Shown: piece by piece, positions 42,373-54,300 of the stretch
Numbering within the stretch: position 1 is the stretch's first letter
Layout of the letters: each line of letters opens with the position of its first letter
NCBI GenBank assembly: GCA_009746045.1
Contig: RPFO01000359.1
Coordinates: forward strand, 902,649 to 966,648
Reading direction: 5' to 3'
DNA: 64,000 bases
Origin: Mesostigma viride
Lineage: Eukaryota > Streptophyta > Mesostigmatophyceae > Mesostigmatales > Mesostigmataceae
Notes under the pieces: generated by a model
What the model was told of the DNA's origin: nothing
Database searches by the model: none
The model's input: only the letters and a program-made list of their open reading frames with translations
Program-made: the position numbers and the translations under genes

Positions 42373-43599
42373 GCACCCTCATGATCTATCACGCCATGCC
42401 GCTACCATGGGTCAATGCATCTGGACATGTTCCATCCTGTGCTCATCCTAATCTAATTTTATCCGTAATTCTCTTTGCTGCATTCTGTGCTGCGCATTTG
42501 TCTAGTTGCATGGCTGTGGCTTTCAACTTGCATCCTTGACACAGAAAAGACTAGCATCCGCGGGCGAGTGTGAACCAACTCGGAGCTGAGACAAAGGACT
42601 AAGGACAGCCGTGTCCTGAATGCTAAGGACTGTGTCCTCTGATTCGAAGGGGTGCCCTGCGAGCACCCACGGACGGATAGGTCTACGTAGGCATTGATGT
42701 GGTCATCTCATTGTCGTGCTCGCTACCATCGAGCCTGACATGTTTGAACTCGCCCTGTCAATATTTTGTGGCTTGTAGGTCCACCTGGGGTGATGATGGA
42801 CTGGTGAGGGTGTATCTTCCGGATTGGTTTGTGCCAGCTAACCTGGAATTCAGCATGGTAGCCCAGCAATAGCCACAGACTGTGTGCCATTGCTGCTGGT
42901 CATGGGATAGTCGCACGTGGCAGCCTGTGGAAGCGTGCAACTACCGCCCGCCTTGAAGCTGACTCAGCATTTTGGAGTGTTCAGCACTAGCATGCCAACT
43001 AGCTTTGCCATGGTACCAAGGCATGTATCTGCGCTGGTTGTCTCCTTGATGTATACGCAAACTGGCGCCCCCGGGATCTCAGTTGACAAGTGGAGCCTGC
43101 TGTGTGTGTTTGGTATGGCGTATTGTCTGGCTAGCACTGTGAACTTGCTGAATGCGTGTGCTTTCGCCCATCTCTCTCTCTTGCATATAGTCCAGGCAAT
43201 GCCAATGGACCTCAGGCGTGCATGCATGCTCGGTGAATGCCAACAAGGGCCAGCAGCCTGATTTCCCCTCTGTAGGCAGTTGATCTCCACCTATAGCTGG
43301 CATATGTGAGACAACTATTCCGATGCATGGAACAGATGGGCATGCATGCTGCCACATAATCCTCAGGCAACGTTGGACCGCCATGTGTCCAGGAATAGTT
43401 GTCTGATGCTATCGTGTGCGAGCACTGTTCATAACTGCGGTGTTTTTTGCAACGTCACCCACATCTGTTCGGTGCTGCCCCTTGGCACAAGCTCTACAAA
43501 CAGGACGTTGTGGACCGGCTGGATCGCGTAGTATCTCTGCACATCTGAACCCTGTGATGCCAGATCTCCTTTGCGGCCGTTCTGAGCTTAACACTCAGT
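42373..43599. other. Intergenic region with weak repeats only
   Basis: A fragment at 43027-43057 repeats sequence from reductase intron 1. No coding exon with good borders is seen. Open frames here are short and lack recognisable motifs. Confidence 0.4.
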
Positions 43600-43746
43600 G
43601 GATTCGTTGTCCACACCATCGCGTTGCTACAGTAACACGATGTTTTCTGGCATTATTACGCGGGCTTTTGGTTCCCGCCGCACCTTTGAAAGTGCTGTCC
43701 TCCGGATTTTCGCCTTTGCACCATGTGCAGTTCTTGGGCGTTTGGA
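43600..43746 (+). repeat. Dispersed repeat, copy 2
   Basis: This is the second copy of the block at 37785-37930. It ends directly before a TTAATTAA tract and LINE 3' ends. Confidence 0.7.
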
Positions 43747-43751
43747 AACAT

Positions 43752-43915
43752 TAATTAATTAATTAATTAATTAATTAATTTAACTCGTGCCCCCGTTGGG
43801 GAGTCACGGAGCATTAACCCCGATTTAAGTAATTAATTAATTAATTAAACTCGTGCTCCTGTTGGGGAGTCACGGAGCATTTACCCCGATGGATGGATGG
43901 GTGGGTACACGCAAT
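43752..43915 (-). mobile_element. Two tandem LINE 3' ends with TTAA tails
   Basis: An uninterrupted (TTAA)n tract at 43752-43780 is followed by CTCGTGCCCCCGTTGGGGAG and the rest of the 3' end. A second (TTAA)n tract and a second 3' end follow at once. The order implies minus-strand insertions, one into the tail of the other. Confidence 0.6.
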
Positions 43916-44079
43916 CGTACAGGTCTAAGCTATCTATTAAAACAGTGCTACTCTAGATCTATGGTGCCTGCCACCCTAGGGGTCTTGTCCGGTCTAGCAT
44001 GCCGCCCAGGTGTGATCGAAGCAATGGATGGATGGATGGGTACACGCAATCAGGACTACCGGTCTAATCTATCTACAAC

Positions 44080-44500
44080 TTCAAGCTGCTCGGCAGTTGG
44101 CTTCCCGACTGCGAGGACGACCAGACGACACGGATCGGCATGGCGTGCATGGGCGCACCTCCATGACCACCGCCGCTGGTGGAGCAACCCCGTCCTACCC
44201 CGGATCGTCAAGCGTGACCTCTTCAAGGTCGTCATTCTGACGATCCTGACCTACGGCGCCGAGATCGACTTGGACACCAGGCAGTCCTGAGCTGGAGCAA
44301 CGACTCGACGGCAACGTCACCAAGATGCTGCGCAAGGCCCTTAAACATCCCCTTTGGTTTGCACATTAGTAATGAGGATTTGTACGCTGATTTGCCCTAT
44401 GTTTCCCACATTATTAGGCACAGGCGCCTGGGCCTAGTAGCCGGGCACCTGGCCCGCACAGATCAGGTAGACACATCAGATAGACTAGCTACCACGAGCC
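44080..44500 (+). pseudogene. LINE reverse-transcriptase C-terminal fragment
   Basis: Broken frames encode 'HDHRRWWSNPVLPRIVKRDLF' and 'VVILTILTYGAE', the region after the polymerase core of non-LTR reverse transcriptases ('K..l....lp.LtYGaEtW'). These are followed by 'HISNEDLYADLPYVSHIIRHRRLG'. Sequence from 44345 to 44490 recurs inverted at 47587-47690. Stops and frame changes show it is dead. Confidence 0.65.
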
Positions 44501-44659
44501 ACGAGGTAGCCATGGCTGACGGCGGAGCTAATAACTTTCACGTTTGAGCACCGAATTTAGCCGTGAATATCATTATTATCGCTTCGTCTTTCTAAGACGC
44601 ACATGCTGATATAATTTTCCGAATCTATTACGCAATATACGACGAGCAAACGCTCCTCG

Positions 44660-46080
44660 ACGCAACGCAGTTTGGCGGATGCGCTCGGCCATGAAAATCC
44701 GTCTGCAGCTCAGCAGGCTGCAGCTTCGCCCTCAGGTCCGGCAGGCAGCGGTGACTGCAGCTTCGCCCTCAGGTCCGGCAGGCAGCGGTGACACTAGTCG
44801 TGCACTGGTGGTCGCCCAGCAACCTCCCGGGCTCACTGCCTCGCCATCGGCATCACCTGACCCTAAGTTACGCACCCGCTCAGCCGACAAAACAGGAGGG
44901 TCTTCACGCCCCTCAGAACCGCGCTTTCGGCCCCAACCTTTCCAGGTCGATGATCACGAGTTCACGACTGGACCAACATGTCTCCGGACGATGCTATGCA
45001 CTGCATCTTCTTCGGGGACTACGCCTCGCTTTACGACCTGTGCCTCCGGCATCTCCACGACATCAATTGCCTCATCTGCACCAACGGCAACCGCTGGCAC
45101 AACATCAGCCGGCCAAGTTACTGTTCGTTCGGGTGCCCCCGACCCCAACTCCAGCATGCCGTCCTCACTGACTCCCTTCTCCAGCGCTCTGATGGCGAGA
45201 TCTGGGCTCCATCCATCTCCGCCCCCACACTCCGTTCCATCCTCACGGAAGCCTTCCAGCAGCACGTGACCCCCCTTGCTGCCGACGTGGCAGCAATGGG
45301 TGGCACGCTGGCTACTGAACTTCCTCACCTTTCCACCACCGCCGCCTCCACCTCCACTGCCATTTCCGCCTCCACTGCCGACATCAAAGCCCAGCTCCTC
45401 GACCTCGACCAACGCCTTCAAGCCACCGCCACCGCCCTTGAGAGCTTGCATGACACCGCCGGCCTCACCGCCCAGGCGGTGAAGGACATCGCCGCCCAGC
45501 CGGCACCTGCTGGCCCGGCCGGTGATGCTCCCTCCACCTGGGCGGACTTGCTTAAGCATCACACCACCTCCACCACCTCCACCATCGCGGCACAACTCAA
45601 GCAACAAGCCCTCGACCTTCGCGAGGAGGCCGACATCAACAAGCGCAGCCACAATGTCATCGTCAAGCACTTCGACCAGCCGGCAGGTGAGACCTCCACC
45701 GGAGCCTTCTCGAGGCATTTTTTAAGCGCGCCATTTTTGCCCCCATGCAACTCACTTGTGAGCTGCGGATGTCGGCTGTCCGCCTCCCCCGCGCGCGGGG
45801 TAAGGCTGGCCCGGCACCCGTGCTCCTCACCTTTAAGTACATGGCGGACAAGCTGGGGTTCCTTAAATGCCGCAAGAAGCTCTCGGAGACTTGCTTCACG
45901 CTGGACGACAACTTGACCGCCTGGCCCAGCAACAGCGGCGATGCGAGCTATGGCCGACCTACCTTCAGCTCCGGCAGAGCGCAGGGGGGAAGCCGGGATA
46001 CTGGAGGGGGGCGGTCATCCACGTTGACCACAAGCCCTGGCATGCAGGCACCTCCTGCCACCTCAGACTAGGGCCGAATA
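44660..46080 (+). pseudogene. LINE ORF1 (gag-like nucleic-acid chaperone), frame-broken
   Basis: The main frame (44978-45740) has a Ser/Thr-rich head, a long helical segment ('LLDLDQRLQATATALESLHD') and 'EEADINKRSHNVIVKHFDQPA'. A second frame then continues with 'VRLPRARGKAGPAPVLLTFKYMADK', and a third with 'LWPTYLQLRQSAGGKPGYWRGAV'. This order (coiled coil, RRM-like 'nviV..h', 'RPilvkF', C-terminal domain) is that of L1-type ORF1 proteins, which coat the LINE RNA. Frame changes lie near 45720 and 45925. ORF2 does not follow. A 36-bp tandem duplication (CAGCTTCGCCCTCAGGTCCG...) lies at 44719-44791. Confidence 0.65.
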
Positions 46081-46400
46081 TATAATTACTTACAGCAGAG
46101 TATATACAGTAGTGTAGATTAGTCAGGCTTAGCCTAGCATGTGGCCCACGCGCATGTGCGCCCATAATGGCCCCCATGGATGATGCCTTCAGAATTTAGC
46201 CAAGCCATGCCTATAATGGGAGCTCCCATGGATGTTGCATTAAGAATTTAGCCATGCTATGCCTATGCAGAGAGATGCTCTCTGCATGTTGAGAAGCTGA
46301 TGCCCTTGAGCACTCTTGTATAGCTATGATGATCTTCCCCCACATGCATGACAGGCTCCCCCTTAGCTGGGCATAGCTTGATAGATCATGGGGGTGCAGG

Positions 46401-46541
46401 TGCCCTGGCGCACCTAGAGCAGGGGTAGTTTACATTCCCACCCTTGCAGGAAGTAGCCTAGAATGTATTAAAAGCCATATGCCCCTTCTCAGGGATATGT
46501 GCTACAGATACTCCCATGACGGAGTTATGTTTCTAATTAAT
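46401..46541 (-). repeat. Inverted copy of the repeat at 42230-42372
   Basis: The sequence runs from GGTGCCCTGGCGCACC to a run resembling TTAATAGACT and is the reverse complement of the copy 4 kb to the left. The pair brackets LINE fragments of mixed orientation. Confidence 0.65.
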
Positions 46542-46544
46542 AGA

Positions 46545-47575
46545 CTAGCTGGCACCGAACCCGCCCAGCCTGGGCGATATGTCCTCACCTCAGTGGCGTG
46601 CCCCAGGCCGCGCGCGGCAGGGTCGCCACCCGTGGACTTTTCGTGATAGACTCGGCATGGACATGTGCTACACTAGACGCGACGGGCTCACGCCCGGGCA
46701 GCCTCCTGGTTTGTCTGTAATATGGAGGCAGATGGTACGCAAGGATAGATGGCAAGTAGTGATGAAGCGGAGACCACCCCCAAGTCTGTGGGGGCTGCGC
46801 GTGTGACCGCGTATGGCATTCATAGCGATTCGGGCCGCGGTACGTGCCCACAGTGACCCCTGTAACTAGGACCTAGATAGCTTACACCATCCATTCCAAG
46901 CGGAGGAGGCGTTTTGATGAGTAGTGTAGTTAGGATTTTCTAGACTAGATAGGTTAGAGTCAAGCAGCTAGTCGCTAATTCGATTACGCGGCTTCCTCCA
47001 CTCCACCCATCCATCATGGAATATGTGCTACATGATCTCCCAACGGAGGCATGTTATAATTTAATTTAATTTTCAAATCCATTCCATCCCATGTTCCCCT
47101 CCCACTGAGGACTTATGCTCACGTGACGCAGTCACGTGTCTATTAATTAATTTATTAATTATCTACAACATCAAGCCAACTCGATCTATCATATCTACTA
47201 AGCCCTCTACCCTAGGGGTCTGGTGTAGCATGCTTCCCGCGTTTGCAAACACGCGGGCGCTTCCCCACGGGCCGGAGGGGGTTCGTTGTCCTCTATTAAT
47301 TAATTAATAGACACGTGACTGCGTCACGTGAGCAGAAGTCCTCAGTGGGAGGGGAACAACATGGGATGGAATGGATTAATTAAAATGCCTCCATATTACA
47401 GACAAACCAGGAGGCTGCCCGGATGTGAGCCCGTCACGTCTAGGGTAGCACATCATTGTCTATGCCGAGTCTATCACGAAAAGTCCGCGGGTGGCGGCCC
47501 TGCCGCGCGCGGCCTGGGGCACGCCAGGTGATCGAGGACATATCGCCCAGGCTGGGCGGGCTAATTGGTGCCAGC
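46545..47575. repeat. Large imperfect inverted repeat
   Basis: The arm at 46545-46735 (containing CCCAGGCCGCGCGCGGCAGG and CAGCCTCCTGGTTTGTCTG) is repeated inverted at 47383-47575. An inner arm at 47080-47155 (CCCCTCCCACTGAGGACTTA) is repeated inverted at 47290-47380. The loop is a few hundred bases and includes another LINE tail fragment at 47218-47295. Confidence 0.7.
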
Positions 47576-47586
47576 TTGTCTATCTG

Positions 47587-48290
47587 ATGTGTCTATACCT
47601 GATCTGTGCGGGCCAGGTGCCTGTGCCTAAGAATGTGGGAAACATAGGGTAAATCAGCGTACAAATCCTCATTACTAATGTGAAAACCAAAGGGGACTAA
47701 TTAATTAATTAATTGAGAGTCGTGCTCCCGTTGGGGAGTCACGGAGTATTAACCCCGCTGGATGGATGGATGGATGCAAACAATCCTACTGGTCTAATCT
47801 ATATCTCCAACATCAAGCCAACCCTAGGGCTAATAAGCTCTCTACCGGCCCTAGGGGATCGACCTGTCTGGCGCGCTTCCCGCGTGTTTGCAAACGCGGG
47901 CGCTTCCCCACGGGAGGGGGTTCGTTGTCCTCTATGACCTGCCCAAGTGGGCCCAGGCCCACTTGGCCTTGTCCATCATCTTGTTCCAAATCACGGAGAG
48001 GCCTAGGGAGAGGCAAAGGGGAGGTTAAGGGCCAGCATCTTGGTGACGTTGCCGTCGAGGCGTTGCTCCAGCTCCTGCGTCAGTGTCCACCAGGTCTTAG
48101 CGCCGTAGTAGGTCAGGATCGTCAGAATGATGAGCTTGAATGAGGTCACGCTTGACGATCCGGGGTAGGGCGGGTTTGCTCCACCAGCGGCGGTGGTCAT
48201 GGAGTTGCGCCCACGCCATGCCGATATCCGTGTCGTCGGGTCGTCCTCGCAGTCGGGAAGCCAACTGTCGAGCAGCTTGAAGCGGCCTAA
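47587..48290 (-). mobile_element. LINE fragment: reverse-transcriptase end plus 3' UTR and TTAA tail
   Basis: On the minus strand, 48290-48003 encode broken pieces of the same reverse-transcriptase end as 44080-44340 ('LIILTILTY', 'TLTQELEQRLDGNVTKML'). The 3' UTR block follows (GAGGACAACGAACCCCCTCC near 47925, CATCCATCCATCC near 47765) and ends in a TTAATTAA tail at 47695. Beyond it, 47587-47690 is an inverted copy of 44345-44490. Confidence 0.65.
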
Positions 48291-48524
48291 AGTAGGGTAT
48301 TTGACCTTGGGGTCGTCTAAGTATGTATGATACGAATAATATTAAATAAAGACAAAGTAATGAGTAATAATAATAATAACAAAAACAAAATGGAATAAAG
48401 AAATCGAGGTCATTGCTGGGATGGCTGGGGTGTATACTTCTTACCGGCTTTTCTTTTAGCCCCTTCGTGTATGATGTGTGTATGCGCTCCCTCTTTTCCT
48501 TCGTAGTTTTTTTTTTTTTTTTGT
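48291..48524. other. Spacer with AT-rich and poly-T sequence
   Basis: This stretch contains AATAATAATAATAAC and a run of 17 T, and no gene. The run of T could be the tail of another minus-strand retroelement. Confidence 0.4.
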
Positions 48525-49690
48525 TAATTAATTTAATTAATGAATGAGACTCGTGCTCCCGTTGGGGAGTCACGGAGCATTAACCCCGATGGAAGGATGG
48601 ATGGGTGCAAACAGTCCAACCGGTCTAATCTATCTACATCAGCTACCTACAACTTCTACTATCTAACAGCATTGCTAACTACAACATCTATCTAAACAGC
48701 ATCACGCTGCTCTAGGGGAGCTGTCTGGCGCCCCTCCCGTGGGTTTGCACGCGCGGGCGCTTCCCCACAGGAGGGGGCTCGTTGTCCTCTATGACCTGGG
48801 CCCACTTGGCCTAGTCCATCATCTTCTTCAAATCACGGAGAGGCCTAGGCCCCCCATGTCCTCTACTAGCTGTTCTTTGAAGGTGCATGCGGGCGTTGCG
48901 GCGTCTAACATCACTGGGCCCGGCCCACGTCAGGAGGTGCCGGCCAGGCTGAGCTGGTCGCAGTCCTGATATATGGCATGCCCTGGTACAGGTCCTCATT
49001 GCGGACATGAGCAGCATATCCTACTCTGAAAATGGAGCGCAGCATGTTGGTGACCGCGCCGTCCAGCTTGCGGGCCAGGTCGGCGGTGAGGGTCCACGTC
49101 TCGGCCCCATACATGAGAACAGGAAGGACGAGGACCTTAAACAGGTCCGGTTTCTCGATCTTGCCCAGGGGCTTGCGCCACAGGGCCCGGTACTGGCGTA
49201 AAGCGTGCCAGGCGAGGGAGATGCGATGGTCCACATCAACCTCGCAGCTGGGGAGCAGGCTGCCCAGCAGCTTAACGCGGTCCCGATACAGGACTCGAGA
49301 GCCGTCGAGGAGATAGAGGGGTTGCGGTGAGTGGGTGAGCCCAACCGCCAGGGCCTCTGTCTTCTTGCTGACCTCAAGCCCCACTGCACGGGCCTCGATA
49401 GCATGCAGGCAGTCGAGCTATGAGCCATGTCTGCACGTGCTCAGTGTCCTCGAAGAGGGTGGTGTCGTGACTGTCGTCTGCGTAGATGATGTCTGCCAGC
49501 CGAATCTCCGTGTCCGCTCCGCCATGCCAGAATTTGTTAGCCACCTGCACCCCCGGTTCCCTACCCACGATGCGGGCAAATCGCGTGCGTGCCTGAATCA
49601 TTAATTACGTATTCGACCACAAGAATGAACAGGTAGGGCGACAGCACGCAGCCCTGCCACACACCCTTCTGTAAAGGGCATGGTTTTTGT
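48525..49690 (-). mobile_element. 5'-truncated LINE with reverse-transcriptase core
   Basis: Read on the minus strand from 49690, the element shows 'GVWQGCVLSPYLFILVVEYV' (motif B), then 'LADIIYADD' (catalytic YADD). Next come 'QPLYLLDGSRVLYRDRVKLLG' and 'DLFKVLVLPVLMYGAETWTLT' (thumb), in at least two frames, so it is inactive. After the coding part (48911) comes the same 3' UTR as in the other copies (48850-48715) and the TTAATTAA tail at 48525-48540. It lacks the 5' half. This copy links the reverse transcriptase to the TTAA-type tail. Confidence 0.75.
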
Positions 49691-49997
49691 TGGTGTGTGT
49701 GTGCATGTGTGTATGTATGTATCAAAGAGACAACATGTATGTATGCATGTACGTGTGTGTGTTTTCCCTATCAACCTTTCTTGTTACCCTCTGTCTCCCT
49801 ACATGCAGGTCTTCCTAGAGATAGCCACCCGGCGCTCCCGCGGCGCCTTCGCGTCCTCGGACCTCTCAGACAACTACCCTAGCTATCCTTCCACGGCGTT
49901 AAATCGCCATGCGTCCAGGCATTTTCTGATTTGGCACGCCGCAAATGTGAAAACCATTTGCGTTCAGTGCCGGTCCGCGGAAAACGCGATCTGCAAA

Positions 49998-50073
49998 TGA
50001 ATCCAGGCCGGAATCGAACTGGGGACCTCTCGCACCAACTTTTGCTGACTATAGGACGGACGTCTCCTCGGAT
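49998..50073 (-). ncRNA. Degenerate tRNA-like sequence, possible SINE head
   Basis: The 76-nt minus-strand segment has an acceptor-like pairing of ATCCGAG with CCTGGAT (one wobble, one mismatch) and a Pol III B-box-like AGTTCGATTCC in the T-arm position. The D arm is weak (GAC...GTC), and no good anticodon stem forms. It is more likely a tRNA-derived SINE or pseudogene than a working tRNA. Confidence 0.35.
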
Positions 50074-50487
50074 CCTAAGGCATCGCCAGCTGACACCTAC
50101 AGTCCAACCGCAACAGTTCTCCTTTCCGGGGAGTGATGCAAGCCATTCGGATTTTGCACTAGATAAATCATTCGAGATGAGAGGCATAGTTGTATGGAGA
50201 AGACAATTAGTGGAGACCTCGAATAGGTACATAAAACCGTCCGGACGGGGTAACATAACCTTTGGACATGACACCGGGCTGTTAGCCGTCATGACTGGAA
50301 TTGGTCACGCCGCGCCCAATCCTGGAATCTCAGCCGTAGGATCGGCGCGAAAATCCCAGTGAAAGATGGGAGGCATGTAGGAGTTGAAATTGGAAGTGCG
50401 CCCTAGCTCGCGCGGGCCTGTGAGATTTTCCGATCTCAAGAAGTGGCGGAGCGCCAGCGGGTCCTTAGTCTCATTTGCTAGTAGAGG

Positions 50488-50790
50488 ACATGGTGGGCCT
50501 AGGCCTCTCCGTGATTTGGAAAAAGATGATGGACAAGGCCAAGTGCAGGCCCAGGTCATAGAGGACAAGTAAACCCCTCCTGTGGGGAAGCGCCCGCGTG
50601 TGCAAACATACGGGAAGCACGCCAGACAGGTCCCCTAGGGTAGAGAGCTTAGACTAGTTGTTGTAGATAGATGTTGTAGATAGATTAGACCGGTAGGACT
50701 GTTTGCACCCATCCATCCATCAATCGGGGTTAATGCTCCGTGACTCCCCAACGGGTGCACGAGTCTAATTAATTAATTAATTAGTCCCAA
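50488..50790 (+). mobile_element. Solo LINE 3' end in plus orientation
   Basis: The 3' UTR block seen reversed at 47695-48010 and 48525-48850 appears here in plus orientation. It runs from GGCCTAGGCCTCTCCGTGAT through GGGGTTAATGCTCCGTGACT to a TTAATTAATTAATTAG tail ending at about 50786. Confidence 0.65.
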
Positions 50791-51375
50791 TTTAGGCACC
50801 TGCACCGGGATTCCGGGAAGTGGGGCCTTTTGCCTTAGGGCGTACGCTCAAGCGTTAGTGGGAGGTAATTTTGCATGAGGTAGGTAAGTTTGCAAAAATT
50901 AAGTCTGTAAGTCCGAGAAAAGGTGAACACAACAATGTGACTAACTTCCTCAATCGGTGGTCACAGGTACTCTGAAGCAGAGTTGGGCGTAAATGGGGTC
51001 GGGTCAGGGAGTTTATGTAACGTAAACACGTAGTTTGGCAAAAAGGGTTACAGAAAACGTAAAATCGACGTATTTAGGTTTGCGTAGTGCGTAAAGTAAA
51101 GACGTAACGTAACAAAAAAACGTAATACTGCACAAAAGTTCATGACTTTCCACCAATTCCATGGCAGAAACTAGACACTGCTGTCCGTGTGCACACCACC
51201 TGGCGCGCAATCAGGCCCACAAGAGGAAATATACACAGCATGGTAGGCATCAGCCTCGACCGCTACATACACCCATCCCGTTCCATATTTCCATCCCACT
51301 GACGACTCATGCTGACGTGACGCAGTCTATGTGTAAATCAATTGTCTCGACAGACTGCGGTGGAGAAGTACTGGG
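50791..51375. other. Downstream flank of the SPT2-like gene
   Basis: The stretch includes a region rich in ACGTAA/CGTAAA words (51010-51130). No gene is seen. Polyadenylation signals for the minus-strand SPT2-like gene should lie here, but none is clear. Confidence 0.35.
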
Positions 51376-54300
51376 CTATTTGCCCTCTTTCTTCCTTTTC
51401 TTCTGCCTCCTTCGTTCCTCTTCTTCAAGCCGAAGCAGCTCCTCCTCTCGTTCGTCTTCCTCCCTCGCGATGCGCGCACTGCTCCATCAGCAGAAACGTC
51501 ATTCAAGGCAATGTCATGACAAAAGATGGGGTCCGTTTTAGAAAGCATTTCCACGGGTCACCACAGCAGGAAAGCAATGGCATGCCATACGTTTCCACCT
51601 TCTCGTCCCACTCCCATACAAGATTTATGTAGTAACTGCACATGTAACAATTTGGTGAAGCCCAGGTGACACACGAACGCAAAACGCAGGGCATGGAAGG
51701 CCTAGCTAGGCCAAGGCATGTTTGCCAATACCCCCCTCACACGTTGTGGTGCTGTTTGGGAGCATCCATGCCTACCAGACATGACGCCTACCAGACGTCC
51801 AGATATCACGAACTGGGGAACATTTGGATGCAGATAGCTTGGATTTGGGATCAACTAATTACATTACTCGTTTTGGAGGTTACGGAGCGCTGTGACATGG
51901 ATAATGCTTCCAAGCCATGTGCAGGTGTTGGGTACAAGGGTTATTTGCCATGATCTTTGCAGCAAAAGCAGCCCCCGCGGTCAAGCAGCATCCGTGATGG
52001 GTCCAGGACACACAGCTATAAATAGACATTCCTTACACACAGACAACGCAAACTTTGCTGATCCACCACCGCCCCAAGAGGGTTGCACGCTTCCCACGCC
52101 ACTAGCAGAGCCACGTGTCATAACAAAGCGATTGCCTAAAAAGTGATGGCCTTGCTTGCATACTGCTTGGGGAACCTATGGTAGTGATCCCCTTCGCCTC
52201 CAACGACCATATCAATGAGACAACCAGCGCAGGCCAGAAACGACCACTTCCCCAAATACCACCGCCAAATAACAGCAGGCGCGAGCTACCATGACACGAA
52301 TTCTCCCGATGTCTTGCCCCCGCTGGTTGTCTCGTACTAGTCTCCTCTAGCAAGAGACACAGATGTTCCAACAGGACCGCGGATTCTCCAGTCGTCTTGC
52401 CCCCGCTGGTTGTCTCATTGACAGGCCTCAATCCCTCCTTCAACGGCCTACTCTGTCTCCATCAAAACAGAAAAATAAGATGCAATTTACCGGCGGGGGG
52501 CTGCCATTGAGGCAGGATTGCAATGCCGGCGACAATAATAGCATACCAATCCCCCCATGTAACATATATATGGTTGTCTAACTAAAATATAGAATATAGA
52601 CAGCAACGATGCACATGCGCAAGGTGCAACCGCCGCCAGCTGCAGGTTGGCGGTAAAACTGCCCTCAACACCCTTGACCCAGGGCCTGTTCCCCACACCG
52701 TTGCTACAAGGCCTCACAGTCATAACAGCACATGCCAAAGCGTACACGAACTAATAGCGCACCAGGTCTAATGAGCTTTCCGACCACCAGAACCCCATCA
52801 TCCCTTGTCTACCATGCAACCCCGACCCAATCAAACTCACACTACACCGCCAGCTTGACGTTTAAGAATCCCAGGTTGAAGAAGTTGAGACCCTGGATTT
52901 TGGAATTTCTGGTTTCAAATCGCAGGGCTGGTTTTGGGCGAAAAGATCTTAAAGACCACACACAAGGCTGCTAAGTAGCGGTAGTTGGTTCGCGAGGTGT
53001 GTGCCTTAGACGGCATACCGCAGGCAAGGGTGCCTCTGTTGATGTTTAAGATTGTCAGCCCTGGATTCGATTTTTGGTTTAAGATCGCAGCCCTGGATCG
53101 GTCGGGACCCATTCTTAAACCTGAAGCTAGCGGTGTACAGCAGGCCCCTGCTTCCTCCACACTCTGTCGTTGCCCCTGCAACAAGAAGTGACGGATTGGG
53201 ACCTGCATACGAATTTCATGTCACTATGAAACCACCAGCGCTGCCTTCCTACTAGCTAACGTCACGATTGTGTGGGACAGACCCACCCATCCGCCACCCG
53301 TACGGCACCTATCCGGCACCCATACGTAGTAAACGTAGTACCCAAAACTCCGGCACGCCTGCGCCTGGGCGCCACAACCCCCTAGAACATGGAACGGGCG
53401 CCGAACGTATCGCAACACTTGAAATTACTTAAGAAGTACATGTCAAGTAGGTCACCATAGAATGGTATTAAATTCCTTTTACCTCCTGCTCTCCTCCGCC
53501 ATTATGCTGCAACACAGAGCGACTTAATGGTGTGATATAATCTATAAACCAACCACTTGACATAGCAGTTTTCAGTTACCTTCTGCTCTCCTCCGCCATC
53601 ACGCTGCGAAAGGACGCCTCCATCATGCGGTCGTCGCCCTCGTCCTCGTCGCGATATTTGGCCGGGTTGTAGCTGGCGACGGAGACAACATTCCAGAAAG
53701 CACGTGAACAGCGTCCTGCAAACGTCATGATGTGCCTAGCTCCTTGGCTGGGTCATAGCCAATGAGAGAGAGAAAGAAGCGATATGCATGTAATGGGTGA
53801 AGTACCTTCAGTCTAACATCAACCGTCACAGTATTTGGCCGGATCCTAGCTGGTAGCTGGTGAGAGAAAAAAAGAAGCAAAAGACAGATAAAGGATTCAG
53901 CACCTTCAGTACAAAGTCATCCATCAAGGTACTTGGCTGGGTTGCAGCTGGGCACAGGGACACATCGAGCCCATGTAGTTACTATCCTGATAACGCTCTG
54001 ATGCCCGACCTGTCCATTCCCAAGTGCAAGAAAACGATGGTCTTTTTTACCATTATCATCTACCAATAGCAGAACATAAGAATAATTAAAGTTGCGAAAA
54101 CATTTTTAGTAGTATGATTAGGCGAAGGCAGTTGGACCTGTTTAGGGTTATATGTATCTTTAAGTCGGGGATGGCGGTGTGCATTACGGGGTGCGGTATG
54201 TGGCCGTGTTGTAGCTGACCAGGACTAAGAAACAAATGAGAGGGAACCGATTCAGTTACTTGCATGCATCATCGTGTTGCAAGACATTGTCAGGTTGTGG

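Noticed and set aside
44954-45718. Minus-strand 254-codon Gly-rich gene
   Set aside because: It lies antisense to the LINE ORF1 remnant, whose domain order supports the plus strand.
49998-50073. Functional tRNA gene
   Set aside because: No proper anticodon stem and loop can be formed and the acceptor has a mismatch.
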